Counted from the first letter of the stretch, positions 1 to 8,931 are shown. The stretch: 36,388 nt of DNA from JBCDHN01 sp964351855 (GCA_964351855.1 CAYGQD010000050.1:1-36388), one strand, 5' to 3'. Notes: generated by a model not told the origin, from the sequence alone. A program made the numbers and translations.

Positions 1-234
1 ACTCGGCGAGCAGACGGGCGTGGCGATGTAGGTATTTCGAAAGCGCACCGAATCCCGCATCAGCCCGTCGAGATGCGGCGTCTTCACGAAGGGATGCCCC
101 ATCGCACCGAGCGTGTTGTCGCGCTGGTCGTCGGTGAGGAGGAAGATCAGATTCGGTCGCTCCGCAGCCTGAAGAAATCCGCTGAAAAACAGCAGCAACA
201 CGGAAGATAAGAAAGGGGCGAGAATGGATTTCAT
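1..234 (-). CDS. Sulfatase (S1 family), N-terminal part, cut by window edge
   Basis: The first 78 codons of an arylsulfatase-type hydrolase lie in the window; the rest is beyond position 1. A signal peptide is visible (MKSILAPFLSSVLLLFFSGF, then LQAA). It is followed by the metal-binding strand RPNLIFLLTDDQRDNTLG, with the paired Asp that bind Ca2+ in S1 sulfatases at residues 35-36, and by the typical KTPHLDGL segment. The last four residues are C-S-P-S, the start of the C-x-P-S-R site whose Cys becomes formylglycine. The enzyme should hydrolyse sulfate esters after export. Its ATG lies 13 bases past the stop of the preceding sulfatase gene, so the two are probably one transcript. The substrate cannot be told from this fragment. 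Confidence 0.9.
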   Translation of the reverse strand, partial: MKSILAPFLSSVLLLFFSGFLQAAERPNLIFLLTDDQRDNTLGAMGHPFVKTPHLDGLMRDSVRFRNTYIATPVCSPS

Positions 235-247
235 CTTTGGTTTGGCA

Positions 248-1729
248 TTAGGGTTTCTTGCTCGAGGGCTTCTCATCACCGATGAAACCCCTCTCGTTTC
301 GCTGTTGATATTTGTCGAACCAGCTCTGCACCTTCAGGCCCGGATGCTGATCGCGTGGGATCTCATCCGCCAGCCGTTTCTTCGTCTCGGCGTATTCCGG
401 GCTGTTCGCCAGATTGGTCCATTCATCAGAATCGACGGTGTGATCGTAGAGTTCCTCCGAGCCGTCTTCATATCGAATGTAGCGCCAGCGCTCGGTGCGA
501 ATCGCGGTGTTGCCTTCGCCATAGGAAGAAATCACGGGCGGCCGGGTAGCGGTAACATCTTCGAGTTGGGGTTTGATCGACGCGCCATCGAGGTAGGCGG
601 GAACTTCGAAACCGGCAAGATCTACCAGGGTCGGGTAGACATCGATCAGGCTGACCGGTTGGGTGCAGGTGGATCCGGGTGCCACGCCCGGCCCGCGGAC
701 GATGAAGGGGATGTGCGTGGTTTGCTCCCAGATGGCTCCTTTGCACCAGTGTTTCTTTTCACCGAGATGCCAGCCGTGGTCGCTTACCAGCATGACATAG
801 GTTTCGCGTCCTCGTGGGTTCTCTTTCAAGTGTTCGAGGAACCAACCGATCTGGCGATCAACAAAGGCGACCGATGCATGGTAGGCTCGAATCGTTTCCT
901 CCCACTGGTCATTGGCGAAGATAGACTCGTGATCACTGAGCCCGTTGTGGAGGGGTTTGTGGGCATGGGATCGTGCGAGACGCCGGGCGAACTCCGGCAG
1001 ATCGTCCCAATCATCTTTGCCTTCGGGCTCAGCGGGCCGACGGATGGATTCGGGCGGGAATTCATCGAAGTAGGGCGCCGGCACCTGCAAAGGTCGGTGC
1101 GGCCGGAAAAAGCCAACGGACATGAAGAGTGGCTTTTCGCTGACTTCATTCCACTGCTCGCCGGCCCATTGGGCGACCTTGTAGTCACCCATCTCTTCAT
1201 CGCTCACCTCGAGAGGATAGCCATCACTTGGAGGCTTCAATCCGCCGAAAGGATCCTTTCCCCTGGGCGGCTTGGGATCGCCGGGGCGTCGCAAGAGGGA
1301 ATCCCCGGTATCTCCGGGCCCGCCGTGAAAGACTTTTCCCCCACTCGCCACGCGATACCCGTTTGCGGAAAAGAACTCCTGCATGGTGGGAGTCTTGATC
1401 TTCAATTCCTGCTTGGACTTTGCGTTAAAGTAGGTGCCGGTATGGAAGGGATACACCCCATGGTTCAGGCTCGTCCGCGAAGGTCGGCACTGCGGGGAAT
1501 TGCAATAGGCCTGGGAGAAGAGCATGCCACTGGAGGCGAGCGCATCGATGTTGGGCGACCTTGCATCTGGATGTCCGCCGAGACAGCCCAGCCAGTCATT
1601 GAGATCGTCCACGATGATGAAGACGATGTCGGGGCGTTTCTGTTCTGCTTGCACGGAAGACGCAGCCAGGCACAACGTCATGACGACTCCCGCAGATAGA
1701 AGGAAATCGCTTTTCATGGTCTTGCTCAT
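248..1729 (-). CDS. Iduronate-2-sulfatase-like sulfatase
   Basis: A 493-residue exported sulfatase. A signal peptide covers about residues 1-29 (hydrophobic core LLSAGVVMTLCLAASS, then VQA). The metal-binding Asp pair is in FIIVDDLNDWLG (41-42), and the formylglycine motif is intact as C81-R-P-S-R85. Near residues 315-330 it has SDHGWHLGEKKHWCKG; the DHGW-HLGE-K-W-K pattern is characteristic of the iduronate-2-sulfatase-like branch of S1 sulfatases. Length is normal for that branch. The start could be Met1 (1729) or Met5 (1717); neither has a clear Shine-Dalgarno sequence and both keep the signal peptide. It lies 23 bases after the double-sulfatase gene and 13 bases before the partial sulfatase, which suggests an operon for sulfated-glycan breakdown. 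Exact substrate is unknown. Confidence 0.92.
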   Translation of the reverse strand: MSKTMKSDFLLSAGVVMTLCLAASSVQAEQKRPDIVFIIVDDLNDWLGCLGGHPDARSPNIDALASSGMLFSQAYCNSPQCRPSRTSLNHGVYPFHTGTYFNAKSKQELKIKTPTMQEFFSANGYRVASGGKVFHGGPGDTGDSLLRRPGDPKPPRGKDPFGGLKPPSDGYPLEVSDEEMGDYKVAQWAGEQWNEVSEKPLFMSVGFFRPHRPLQVPAPYFDEFPPESIRRPAEPEGKDDWDDLPEFARRLARSHAHKPLHNGLSDHESIFANDQWEETIRAYHASVAFVDRQIGWFLEHLKENPRGRETYVMLVSDHGWHLGEKKHWCKGAIWEQTTHIPFIVRGPGVAPGSTCTQPVSLIDVYPTLVDLAGFEVPAYLDGASIKPQLEDVTATRPPVISSYGEGNTAIRTERWRYIRYEDGSEELYDHTVDSDEWTNLANSPEYAETKKRLADEIPRDQHPGLKVQSWFDKYQQRNERGFIGDEKPSSKKP

Positions 1730-1752
1730 CGCAGGAATCGTAAGATGACCGG

Positions 1753-4542
1753 CTATTGCGGTTCGGTGACTTTCTTTCGTTTCGAGGAACGCTCGGATTT
1801 CAGTTCTTTCATTTCCGGACCGTAGCTTGCGACGAGTTCATCGCAGCGGGAACGCATCTGCTCCAACGCGGATGGGTTTCCATCATTCATCGCCAGATTC
1901 ACGAGTTGATCCGGGTCTTTTTTCAGATCGTGAAGAAACTCATAGGGTGGTTCATCTGTTCCATCGACATAGTAGCGGGCGTAGGCCCACCCGGTATCGC
2001 GGACGCCTTCCCAGCGCGGGATGGTGCCGGGAACAGCGAGGAATTCGCAGAGAAAGTCGGTGCGCCAATCGGGAGCTTCTCCCCGAATGACGGGGAGAAG
2101 ACTTTGCCCGGTATGGGCCTTTGGCACCGGAAGTCCCGCCCTTTCGATCAGGGTCGAGGCGAGGTCGCTGTTCAGCGCCATCTCGGAAACGACACGTCCC
2201 CGCTTCGCTTCCGGCAAGCGAGGATCGTAGACGACCAGCGGCACGCGCAGGGACTGATCGTAGTGGGTCCACTTTCCGGCGAAACCTCGATCACCGAGGT
2301 AGTAGCCATTGTCAGCGGTGTAGATGATGACCGTGTTCTCGGCAAGCCCCCGTGCCTCGAGTTGTGCAACGAGGCGACCGACCACATGATCGATCCCGCT
2401 GATCATGCGAAAATAGGCCCGCATGTTGGTCTGATACTTTTCCGGCGTATCCCAGCGCCAGAAGTAACGCTGTCGATTGATCGAGTTCTTCAAGAAATCC
2501 GGCTGTGATTCGTAGATGGCGGGATCGTTGAGCGGAGGGAGTGGCATTTCCTGGTCCTCGTACATCCCATCGGTCACTTTCGGCCAGGGGTAATGACCAA
2601 GGCCCGGTCGCCGGTCGCGGTCCTCGGCGTGCGTGGCGTTGAAACTGAGTTGAAGGCAGAAGGGTTGATCCTTCGGCTGGCCGCTGAGAAATTCGATTCC
2701 CAAGTCTCCGAGGATCTGAGTTTCATGCCGCTCGCTGCCGTCCGGCTGCTTTTTGAAATAGGGATTGCGGCCGACTTTCTGGCGCACGTCGAACATGGCG
2801 AGTGCCGATTCCGCGGAAAGATTGACATGCTCTTTTCCGAGGTGCCCGGTCCGATAACCGGCTTTCTTCAAGACGGCGAAATACGATGTCTCACAGAGTT
2901 CCGGATTGAGCGGCCCCGGGGTGATGATCCGGTAAAGGTGCTTCCGTTCGTAGCAGCCGGTAAACAGGCTTGCCCGTCCCACCCAGCAAGTTGAGGTGGA
3001 GACAAACGCGTTTTCGAATCGCACGCCTTGTTCGGCGAGTTGATCAATGTTTGGCGTCTGCACAATCGGATGCCCGGCACACCCCAGGGTATGATTTCGC
3101 TGGTCGTCCGCATAGAGAATGAGGAAGTTGGGCTGGTCAGAAGAGCTTTTCTTCGCCGCTTTTGTTTTCCTTTTCGCCGCAGCAGCGACCGTCCCTTCCT
3201 GTCGTTGCGAGGCCGGATACCATTCGTTCAGCAGCCCACGGAGCTCCTCGACGAGTTGAGGGTGAGCAGACGCACGGTTGTTGTTCTCCTGAGGATCCTT
3301 CTCCAGGTCGAACAACTGAGGTTCGCCGCCTTGGGGTGGATACTTCATCTTCCCGGTCGCTCCGTCATAGGTGAGAAGGAGCTTGTCATATCCCCGAATG
3401 ACCCAGCGATAGAGCAAGGACGCCTGCGGATTCTCGATGTCGGCGATATCATGAGCAAAGGACTCGCCGAAGATCGTGTCGCGCTCGATCGCATCTCCAC
3501 TCTTCAGCTCAGGCAGGAGGTTGAGCCCTGGAAAATCATGTGGTCCCTCGGCCCCGGCGGCAGCAAGGATGGTCGGCACGAGGTCGATCGAGGAACAGAG
3601 CTCGGGACGATCATCCGGAGGAATCGTTCCCGGCCATCGAAACATGATCGGCGTGCGAGTGCCGCCTTCGTAGGGGCTCCGCTTCGAACGCGGCGCATAG
3701 CCCTTCCCTGCTGGTTGCTGGATCCAGCCATTGTCAGTGACGTAGACAACGAGCGTATCCTCAGCCACTCCGGCGTCGTCAAGATGGTTCAGGAGTTCGC
3801 CGCAGGTTTCATCGAACCATTCGCACATGGCATAGTAATTTGCGAGTGACGCCGGTCGATCATCAACGGCATACTTTTTCAGCAGACGCTCCGGCGGATT
3901 GTGAGGGGTGTGCGGCAGGAAGGGCGCATACCAAACGAAGAAGGGTTTCTCATTCTCGACAGCTCGATCAATGAAATCGAAAACGGGTTCCATTCCCTCG
4001 CGCCCGATCTTGAGGCCCTCGTCGCCGTGGCGCCCTCCTGGATGGGGAAAGCCCCGCGTCATCCCCTCGGTGAACCCGCCCCGCTGGTAGGAACCCTCCC
4101 ACCATTTGCCACTCTGGTGACTGACATATCCCTTCTCCGCGAGCCATTGGGGAAGGGCGCCCGTCTTATCAATATGCGAGATGAGGAGTTCGCGAATGTC
4201 TTTCCCCATGTTCTCCGCGTGCGCCTCATTTGCCGAAGTTGGTGCGGGACCGTTTCCCGTCGTCCGGTTATGATGCGAGTAGAGCCCGGTCGCGATCGTC
4301 ATCAAGGCCGGACGACACAATGCCGTCGGCACGTATCCCCGTCGAAACAGGGCGCTCTCTGAAGCGAGCCGATCCAGATGCGGCGTTTGAATTGACTCAT
4401 GCCCCATGAAACCGTAATCGGTATAACTCTGGTCATCAGAAAGAATGAGGACAATGTTAGGCTGGGCATCGGCACGATTCAGAGAGAGCACGCAAAGAAA
4501 GACAAGCGCTGCGAGGAGGACATGGGGTTTTTGCTTCTTCAT
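1753..4542 (-). CDS. Double-domain sulfatase (two fused S1 sulfatases)
   Basis: A 929-residue protein with two complete sulfatase domains in tandem, about twice the usual length. I chose the ATG at 4542 because it begins a good signal peptide (MKKQKPHVLLAALVFLCVLS, cleavage after ADA). The frame is open to 4629, and the ATG at 4572 is an alternative. Domain 1 (about 27-440) has LILSDDQSYTDYG and the active-site region A-L-C76-R-P-A-L, where the usual Arg of C-x-P-S/A-R is Leu. A Lys/Ala-rich linker (about 443-470, with KRKTKAAKK) leads to domain 2 (about 471-929). Domain 2 has FLILYADDQRNHTLG and the variant site S-T-C519-W-V-G-R, with Val-Gly in place of Pro-Ser; near 800 it has TADNGYYLGDRG. 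Both Cys are present, so both domains may be active if the maturation enzyme accepts the variants. First gene of the presumed three-gene sulfatase operon. Confidence 0.9.
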   Translation of the reverse strand: MKKQKPHVLLAALVFLCVLSLNRADAQPNIVLILSDDQSYTDYGFMGHESIQTPHLDRLASESALFRRGYVPTALCRPALMTIATGLYSHHNRTTGNGPAPTSANEAHAENMGKDIRELLISHIDKTGALPQWLAEKGYVSHQSGKWWEGSYQRGGFTEGMTRGFPHPGGRHGDEGLKIGREGMEPVFDFIDRAVENEKPFFVWYAPFLPHTPHNPPERLLKKYAVDDRPASLANYYAMCEWFDETCGELLNHLDDAGVAEDTLVVYVTDNGWIQQPAGKGYAPRSKRSPYEGGTRTPIMFRWPGTIPPDDRPELCSSIDLVPTILAAAGAEGPHDFPGLNLLPELKSGDAIERDTIFGESFAHDIADIENPQASLLYRWVIRGYDKLLLTYDGATGKMKYPPQGGEPQLFDLEKDPQENNNRASAHPQLVEELRGLLNEWYPASQRQEGTVAAAAKRKTKAAKKSSSDQPNFLILYADDQRNHTLGCAGHPIVQTPNIDQLAEQGVRFENAFVSTSTCWVGRASLFTGCYERKHLYRIITPGPLNPELCETSYFAVLKKAGYRTGHLGKEHVNLSAESALAMFDVRQKVGRNPYFKKQPDGSERHETQILGDLGIEFLSGQPKDQPFCLQLSFNATHAEDRDRRPGLGHYPWPKVTDGMYEDQEMPLPPLNDPAIYESQPDFLKNSINRQRYFWRWDTPEKYQTNMRAYFRMISGIDHVVGRLVAQLEARGLAENTVIIYTADNGYYLGDRGFAGKWTHYDQSLRVPLVVYDPRLPEAKRGRVVSEMALNSDLASTLIERAGLPVPKAHTGQSLLPVIRGEAPDWRTDFLCEFLAVPGTIPRWEGVRDTGWAYARYYVDGTDEPPYEFLHDLKKDPDQLVNLAMNDGNPSALEQMRSRCDELVASYGPEMKELKSERSSKRKKVTEPQ

Positions 4543-4818
4543 CGAGAAGTGGAATAGGGAACTGGACTTCATCGGCTTCAAACGCCTTCGGCCAGAAAGT
4601 CTCATCTCACCAATACAGTGCACCAACAATCGACTTTACCCGTTACCAACTCGTCGGTCGCAGCATCGACCTCCGCCACATCCATCATCTTTGCCGCTGG
4701 GTCAGTCCTGAGAGGATCCAGTCAGTTCGTCTGATGTCGCCCCGATCTCACCGGGCCACGAAATGAGGCTTTTCGGGAGAAACGGTTAAGCCCATCTGAA
4801 ATCAGTAGATAAAAAATC
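4543..4818. other. Divergent intergenic region upstream of sulfatase operon
   Basis: This stretch lies between the minus-strand sulfatase operon and the plus-strand export locus, so promoters for both should lie here and just to the right of it. The right part is strongly AT-rich, unlike the surrounding GC-rich DNA. I see no other gene, and no convincing full sigma70 promoter by eye. Confidence 0.5.
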
Positions 4819-5077
4819 ATGAAAATTATGGAAATTATTATATATTCCCTGAATTCTAACACCCCCGAAGATTCTCCCGCCTTCCTCCACGCCCCCTCTT
4901 ACCATCCCAGTTCCGAGCGCTTCCCAGCGCCCGAGCCTGGAGAGCTCTCGTGCTCATGAAGCAATCGCTTCGGTTTCGAAACTAGAACCCAACCAGCGAT
5001 GTGTCGCCGGGCTAAGCGTTCTGAAACAGTCTTCGAATGCCGTCGGCGCTTATTTTGTAGAGTGGGCCCAGAGTGGG
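4819..5077 (+). pseudogene. Probable frameshifted N-terminal coding part of the GAF-HlyD gene
   Basis: An ATG at 4819 opens a 46-codon frame (MKIMEIIIYSLNSNTPEDSP..., later FPAPEPGEL) that stops at 4957. In the next frame (+1), DNA is open from 4853 straight into the GAF-HlyD gene and reads protein-like sequence (AHEAIASVSKLEPNQRC, then VAGLSVLKQSSNAVGAYFVE) without any ATG, GTG or TTG before the GTG at 5078. The two frames overlap at 4853-4957. A one-base difference there, for example in one of the C runs or near 4945, would join them into one ORF starting at 4819 and add about 86 residues. This could be a real frameshift, a sequencing error or programmed frameshifting; the sequence alone cannot decide. 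Confidence 0.45.
4837..4842 (-). promoter_or_regulatory. Possible -10 box for the sulfatase operon
   Basis: On the minus strand the AT-rich patch reads TATAAT, a perfect -10 consensus, pointing toward the sulfatase genes. No good -35 box is found 16-18 bases upstream, and the leader to the chosen ATG would be close to 290 nt. The match could be chance in AT-rich DNA. Confidence 0.2.
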
Positions 5078-6715
5078 GTGCCACAAATATCCCTTGCTGA
5101 CGGGCTCACCGAGCCGGATATCACCTCCTGCGTCTTCCATTCCGCGCATCGCGTCTTTCAGGATCGAGTTGGCCGCACCGACCGGTTTGAGGTGGCAAAC
5201 TCTCCCCTGATTTTTGTGACGGTCCCGCTCCTCGACCAAGGAAAGATTGTCGCGTGCCTTTGCTTGGCGTTGCCTTTTGTCCAAGGGCGGAAGTGGGCGG
5301 AAGTGATGATGACGGTGCAGTGGTTCGCGCTCCTGTTCTACGGGGTAGAAAACGGGCTTGAGCGACAGCGTGAAAATCAGGCTCACCAGCGGCTCGCGGG
5401 ATTGGTAGAAGCGACCGTGAAAGCTGCGCAGGCCGACGATTTTCATCAGGCAACGGAGCAGTTGGTGGAGACGTTTCGTGCGCTGACAGGCTGTCATCGA
5501 GTGGCCTTGGCAACGCTTCGATGGGGACAAATTCGGCTCCAGGCGGTTTCGGGAACGCAGGACGATAAATCGATGCGGGGCGAAGGTGCGATGGCGATGG
5601 AGTCGGTCATGGGAGAGGCGTTCCGAAGCAACCGGGAGCTGGAAGCCTCGGGGGAAGGGATCTCCTTGGCACCGCCGGAGGTAAGGGCGCTGCTGGAGCA
5701 GTCCGGGTCAGCCCATTATTGGTGTACACCACTTCATGATGGCGAAAAGATCGTGGGAGCATGGCTATTTCTTTGGAAGGAACCGCCTGCGGAATTGGAG
5801 GATCTGCAGCGATTGCTGCGTAGCGCGAGCGAGGTCATCGCAGCTCAGTTGAAGGTGCTTCAAAAAGCGAAGCCAAAGGCCTTCGGTGGGGTTCTCCGCC
5901 GACTCTGGAAGCGGGCCAGTAGCAATCAACGGCGTCTGGTGAAAACGGTTTTTATCGCACTTGGCTTGGGAGCGCTGGCCCCGATCCCCTTGCCGGTGGG
6001 GGCTCCATCCAGTTTACAACCTGAGGTTCGCCGGACGGTTTCCGCGCCGTTTGACGGAATTCTCAGGACGGTGGAGGTTGAACCCGGGCAGGAGGTTGAA
6101 GCGGGGCAGCTGTTAGCAGAGCTGGATGATCGAGAAATCCGCTGGCAACTGGCGGATGCGAATGCACGGCGGATGCGCGCCGAAAAACAGGCCGATGCCG
6201 CGCTTAGCGCCGGAATGGTCTCCGATTCTCAGATTGCGCGTCTGGAAGCTGAAGGGCTGGAGGAAACGGCCAAGGTACTTCGTTATCGGCAGGAAAACCT
6301 TCAGATCAGGGCTCCAATGGCTGGCCGCGTCGTGCGGGGAGACTTGAAACGCAGCGAAGGCGCGATTGTGCGGATGGGTGAGATGCTTTTCGAAATCGGC
6401 TCGCTGGATCGGATGCTGGCGGAAATTGAGGTGGAGGAATCTGACGTCGCGTTGATTCGCGAGAACGCACCCGTGAGGCTGCAATTTGACTCTCATCCAG
6501 GGAAGCGTTGGGAGGCGGAGTTGAAGCTGATTTCTCCCCGCTCAGAGTTTCGTAACGGTGCCAACGTTTTCATCTGCCAAGCTGTGGTTGATAATTCCGA
6601 AGGAATTCTTCGCCCGGGTGGACAAGGCCGGGCGAAAATTCGGGGCCCCTGGCGACCGGCCGCTTGGTATGTCCTCCGCACGCCCGTCAATTGGACCCTC
6701 CGCCAGCTACCTTAG
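5078..6715 (+). CDS. GAF domain-HlyD membrane fusion (adaptor) protein
   Basis: A 545-residue inner-membrane protein with a cytoplasmic sensory half and a periplasmic adaptor half. Residues 1-100 resemble part of a GAF-like domain. Residues about 105-260 form a second GAF-like domain (HQATEQLVETFRALTGC, then a strand ending GEKIVGAWLFLWKEP). A basic stretch and one membrane segment follow (about 288-307, TVFIALGLGALAPIPLPVG). Next comes a biotinyl-lipoyl-like half-motif (SAPFDGILRTVEVEPGQEVE, 322-341), a short helical hairpin, the second half-motif (IRAPMAGRVVRGDL, 410-423) and a beta-barrel region. HlyD-type adaptors bridge inner-membrane machinery and TolC. The GTG start at 5078 is only the first canonical start; the frame is open and protein-like upstream, so the N terminus is probably truncated in this call. 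The next gene starts 2 bases after its stop, indicating translational coupling. Confidence 0.82.
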   Translation: MPQISLADGLTEPDITSCVFHSAHRVFQDRVGRTDRFEVANSPLIFVTVPLLDQGKIVACLCLALPFVQGRKWAEVMMTVQWFALLFYGVENGLERQRENQAHQRLAGLVEATVKAAQADDFHQATEQLVETFRALTGCHRVALATLRWGQIRLQAVSGTQDDKSMRGEGAMAMESVMGEAFRSNRELEASGEGISLAPPEVRALLEQSGSAHYWCTPLHDGEKIVGAWLFLWKEPPAELEDLQRLLRSASEVIAAQLKVLQKAKPKAFGGVLRRLWKRASSNQRRLVKTVFIALGLGALAPIPLPVGAPSSLQPEVRRTVSAPFDGILRTVEVEPGQEVEAGQLLAELDDREIRWQLADANARRMRAEKQADAALSAGMVSDSQIARLEAEGLEETAKVLRYRQENLQIRAPMAGRVVRGDLKRSEGAIVRMGEMLFEIGSLDRMLAEIEVEESDVALIRENAPVRLQFDSHPGKRWEAELKLISPRSEFRNGANVFICQAVVDNSEGILRPGGQGRAKIRGPWRPAAWYVLRTPVNWTLRQLP

Positions 6716-6717
6716 CG

Positions 6718-8931
6718 ATGCCGATGCCAGCAAGCGCCAACCGTTCCACTCGTGAATTATCCGCTTCGCGGCCGAAACTGCGTGAGGATCTGCGGGTGCA
6801 TTCTCAAGATGGCGGCCACGTCTTGGAGGATCCATTGACGGGCAGTTTTTTCAGCTTGGGGGCAGTGGAGTATCGTTTTTTGCAACTCTTGGATGGAACC
6901 CGTTCCGTCGCGGAAGTCGTGGGCCGTCTGTCGGTCGAGGCCGGAGCCGATGCGTTATCCGAGCAGACGGCGGTTTCCTTGGTTCGAGTATTAGCCGAGT
7001 CACACCTTCTGGAGGGTGGGGGTACGGGGCACGTCGAGCGGGTTCGCGAAGAGGTCAATCGCAAGCAAGACGGATCCCAACTGCTCCAGCATGGCAAGAG
7101 CTTGCTTTTCTGGCGAATCCCGCTGGGGAATCCTGACCGATTTCTAGATCGGGTGGCACCATGGTTAGGTTGGCTGGTATCGTTCAAGTTCTTCCTGGTC
7201 TGGTGCGTCGTGATCATTGCCGGAGCCGTTTCTGTGGGGCGAAACTGGTCCCGGTTTCGTGATGAAACGGCGGGAATGTTCGAAGTGGGGAATCTGTTCA
7301 TTCTCGCGGCGATCTGGGTGGTGCTGAAAGTCTTTCATGAAGGGTGGCATGCGCTCGTCTGTAAACACTTTGGGGGAAGCGTGCCTGAAGTGGGCGTCAT
7401 GATGTTGATGTTTGTGACCCCGTTGGGATACGTTAACGCGTCCTCGGCAACTCGCTTTGCTTCCAAGTGGAAACGCATTTTTGTGAGCGCTGCCGGAATC
7501 TACGGTGAGTTTTTTGTCGCAGGCCTGGCCGCCATTATCTGGGCACAACTCGACCCCGGGTTGCTCAGTCGCGGCTTACACGAAGCGATTGTCATCTCCA
7601 GCGTGACGACTCTTCTCTTTAACGCGAATCCATTGATGCGTTTCGACGGCTATTATATACTGGCAGATCTTTGCGGAGTTCGAAATCTCTACCCCAAAGC
7701 TCAACGCTCCGCTTCGTTCTGGTTTCGGCGCTGGTTTCTGGGGGCGGATCCAAGTCGGCACCCGCTCCCGGATCGCGATCGGCGCACGTGGATCACTCTC
7801 TACGGGATCGCTGCGTTTTTCTGGCGCATCCTGGTTTTGGTCGGCATTCTGAGCCTGATCAGCCATCGATGGAGTGGGGCAGGCCTGATGATCGCGGTGG
7901 TCGTGGCGATCGCCACGGTGGTATCCATCTATCAAGGAAGTCAGAAGTATTTTCGTCAATGTGCCCGGAGTGAAGGTGTCTCGCGCCTGCGATTTGCCAC
8001 ACGTCTCACGCTTGGCTTGGTCGTTCTGGCCGCTCTGTTGGCCTTTGTAAGAATTACACCCAGTGTGCGTGTGCCTGCCGTGGTGGCCTGGCTGAGCGAT
8101 GGGGAAGTGCGGGTCGAGTGTCCCGGGTTTCTCGAGCAATTGGTCGTGAAAAACGGGGACCAGGTTCGAGCCGGTGACACCTTGGCAACGATTCGGAACC
8201 CGGACGAGGAAGCGCGCCTGAATCAACTGCGTCTCGATTTACGTCGTACGCAAATTCTGGCCAACCAGTACCTTCAGTCTGAAGAGATTGCTGCCTATCA
8301 AGCGGAGCAGAGGCAGATCGCCGCACTGGAGGTGAAGTTACAAGAAGTGGAGCACTATCTAGGAACTCTCGTGTTGAAAGCTGTCTGCGATGGAGTCGTT
8401 TATGGTCACAATTTTGCGAATCTAGAAGGAACCTATGTGGAGAAGGGGCAACTGATCTGCACCGTGGGGCGCAGCGACGCGAAGCGGTTGATCATGGCGG
8501 TATCTCTGGAGAATGCGGATTTGGTTCAGGGGCGGGAAGGGTCATCGGTGATGTTTCAGGCGAGAGGTCGGATTGGTCGAATGCCTGCTGACTTAAGCCG
8601 GGTGAATCCCCATGCCTCCACCAGGATTCCTCACTTCGGGCTGATTGCTCCGGCGGGTGGTCCCTTGGTCGCGCGACGCATCTTTGCCTCAAGCCAAGAT
8701 GAAGAGCATGCCGAAACGCGGATTCACGCAGACGTCTTATCTAGACAATTCGAGCTGAGCGCACCCTATTTCGAAGCGAACGCCGAGCTCGAGAAGTCCG
8801 CCAGCCTTCGCGTGGAGCCCGGTGAAATCGGTTACGTCAGAGTGTTTGCCGAGGATCAACGCACCCTTTGGGACCTGGTAAGTGATTGGGCAGAGAGAGC
8901 GATCCGCAGGGCTGGTCAGCAAGCAGCCTAG
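6718..8931 (+). CDS. PqqD-M50 (site-2-protease-like)-HlyD fusion protein
   Basis: A 737-residue multidomain membrane protein. An N-terminal PqqD-like peptide-binding domain (about 22-107: LREDLRVHSQDGGHVLEDPL, then FFSLGAVEYRFLQLLDGTRS) precedes a polytopic peptidase M50 region. The latter carries the zinc site HEGWH (207-211, HExxH) in a membrane helix and the partner motif N-P-L-M-R-F-D-G (304-311). About eight hydrophobic segments lie between 153 and 448. The C-terminal third (about 460-735) is HlyD-like: a lipoyl half-motif (CPGFLEQLVVKNGDQVRAGD), a coiled-coil hairpin, and a second half with CDGVVYGH. In RiPP and related systems PqqD domains bind leader peptides and M50 proteins cut substrates in the membrane; here the likely client is the giant protein encoded next. 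Start chosen at the ATG 2 bases after the upstream stop; the ATG at 6724 is an alternative, and the frame is open to a TTG at 6664. Confidence 0.88.
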   Translation: MPMPASANRSTRELSASRPKLREDLRVHSQDGGHVLEDPLTGSFFSLGAVEYRFLQLLDGTRSVAEVVGRLSVEAGADALSEQTAVSLVRVLAESHLLEGGGTGHVERVREEVNRKQDGSQLLQHGKSLLFWRIPLGNPDRFLDRVAPWLGWLVSFKFFLVWCVVIIAGAVSVGRNWSRFRDETAGMFEVGNLFILAAIWVVLKVFHEGWHALVCKHFGGSVPEVGVMMLMFVTPLGYVNASSATRFASKWKRIFVSAAGIYGEFFVAGLAAIIWAQLDPGLLSRGLHEAIVISSVTTLLFNANPLMRFDGYYILADLCGVRNLYPKAQRSASFWFRRWFLGADPSRHPLPDRDRRTWITLYGIAAFFWRILVLVGILSLISHRWSGAGLMIAVVVAIATVVSIYQGSQKYFRQCARSEGVSRLRFATRLTLGLVVLAALLAFVRITPSVRVPAVVAWLSDGEVRVECPGFLEQLVVKNGDQVRAGDTLATIRNPDEEARLNQLRLDLRRTQILANQYLQSEEIAAYQAEQRQIAALEVKLQEVEHYLGTLVLKAVCDGVVYGHNFANLEGTYVEKGQLICTVGRSDAKRLIMAVSLENADLVQGREGSSVMFQARGRIGRMPADLSRVNPHASTRIPHFGLIAPAGGPLVARRIFASSQDEEHAETRIHADVLSRQFELSAPYFEANAELEKSASLRVEPGEIGYVRVFAEDQRTLWDLVSDWAERAIRRAGQQAA

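Noticed and set aside
224..1699. Plus-strand open frame (491 codons) opposite the iduronate-2-sulfatase-like gene
   Set aside because: The minus strand encodes a complete sulfatase with signal peptide and C-R-P-S-R motif; the plus-strand product has no recognisable domain.
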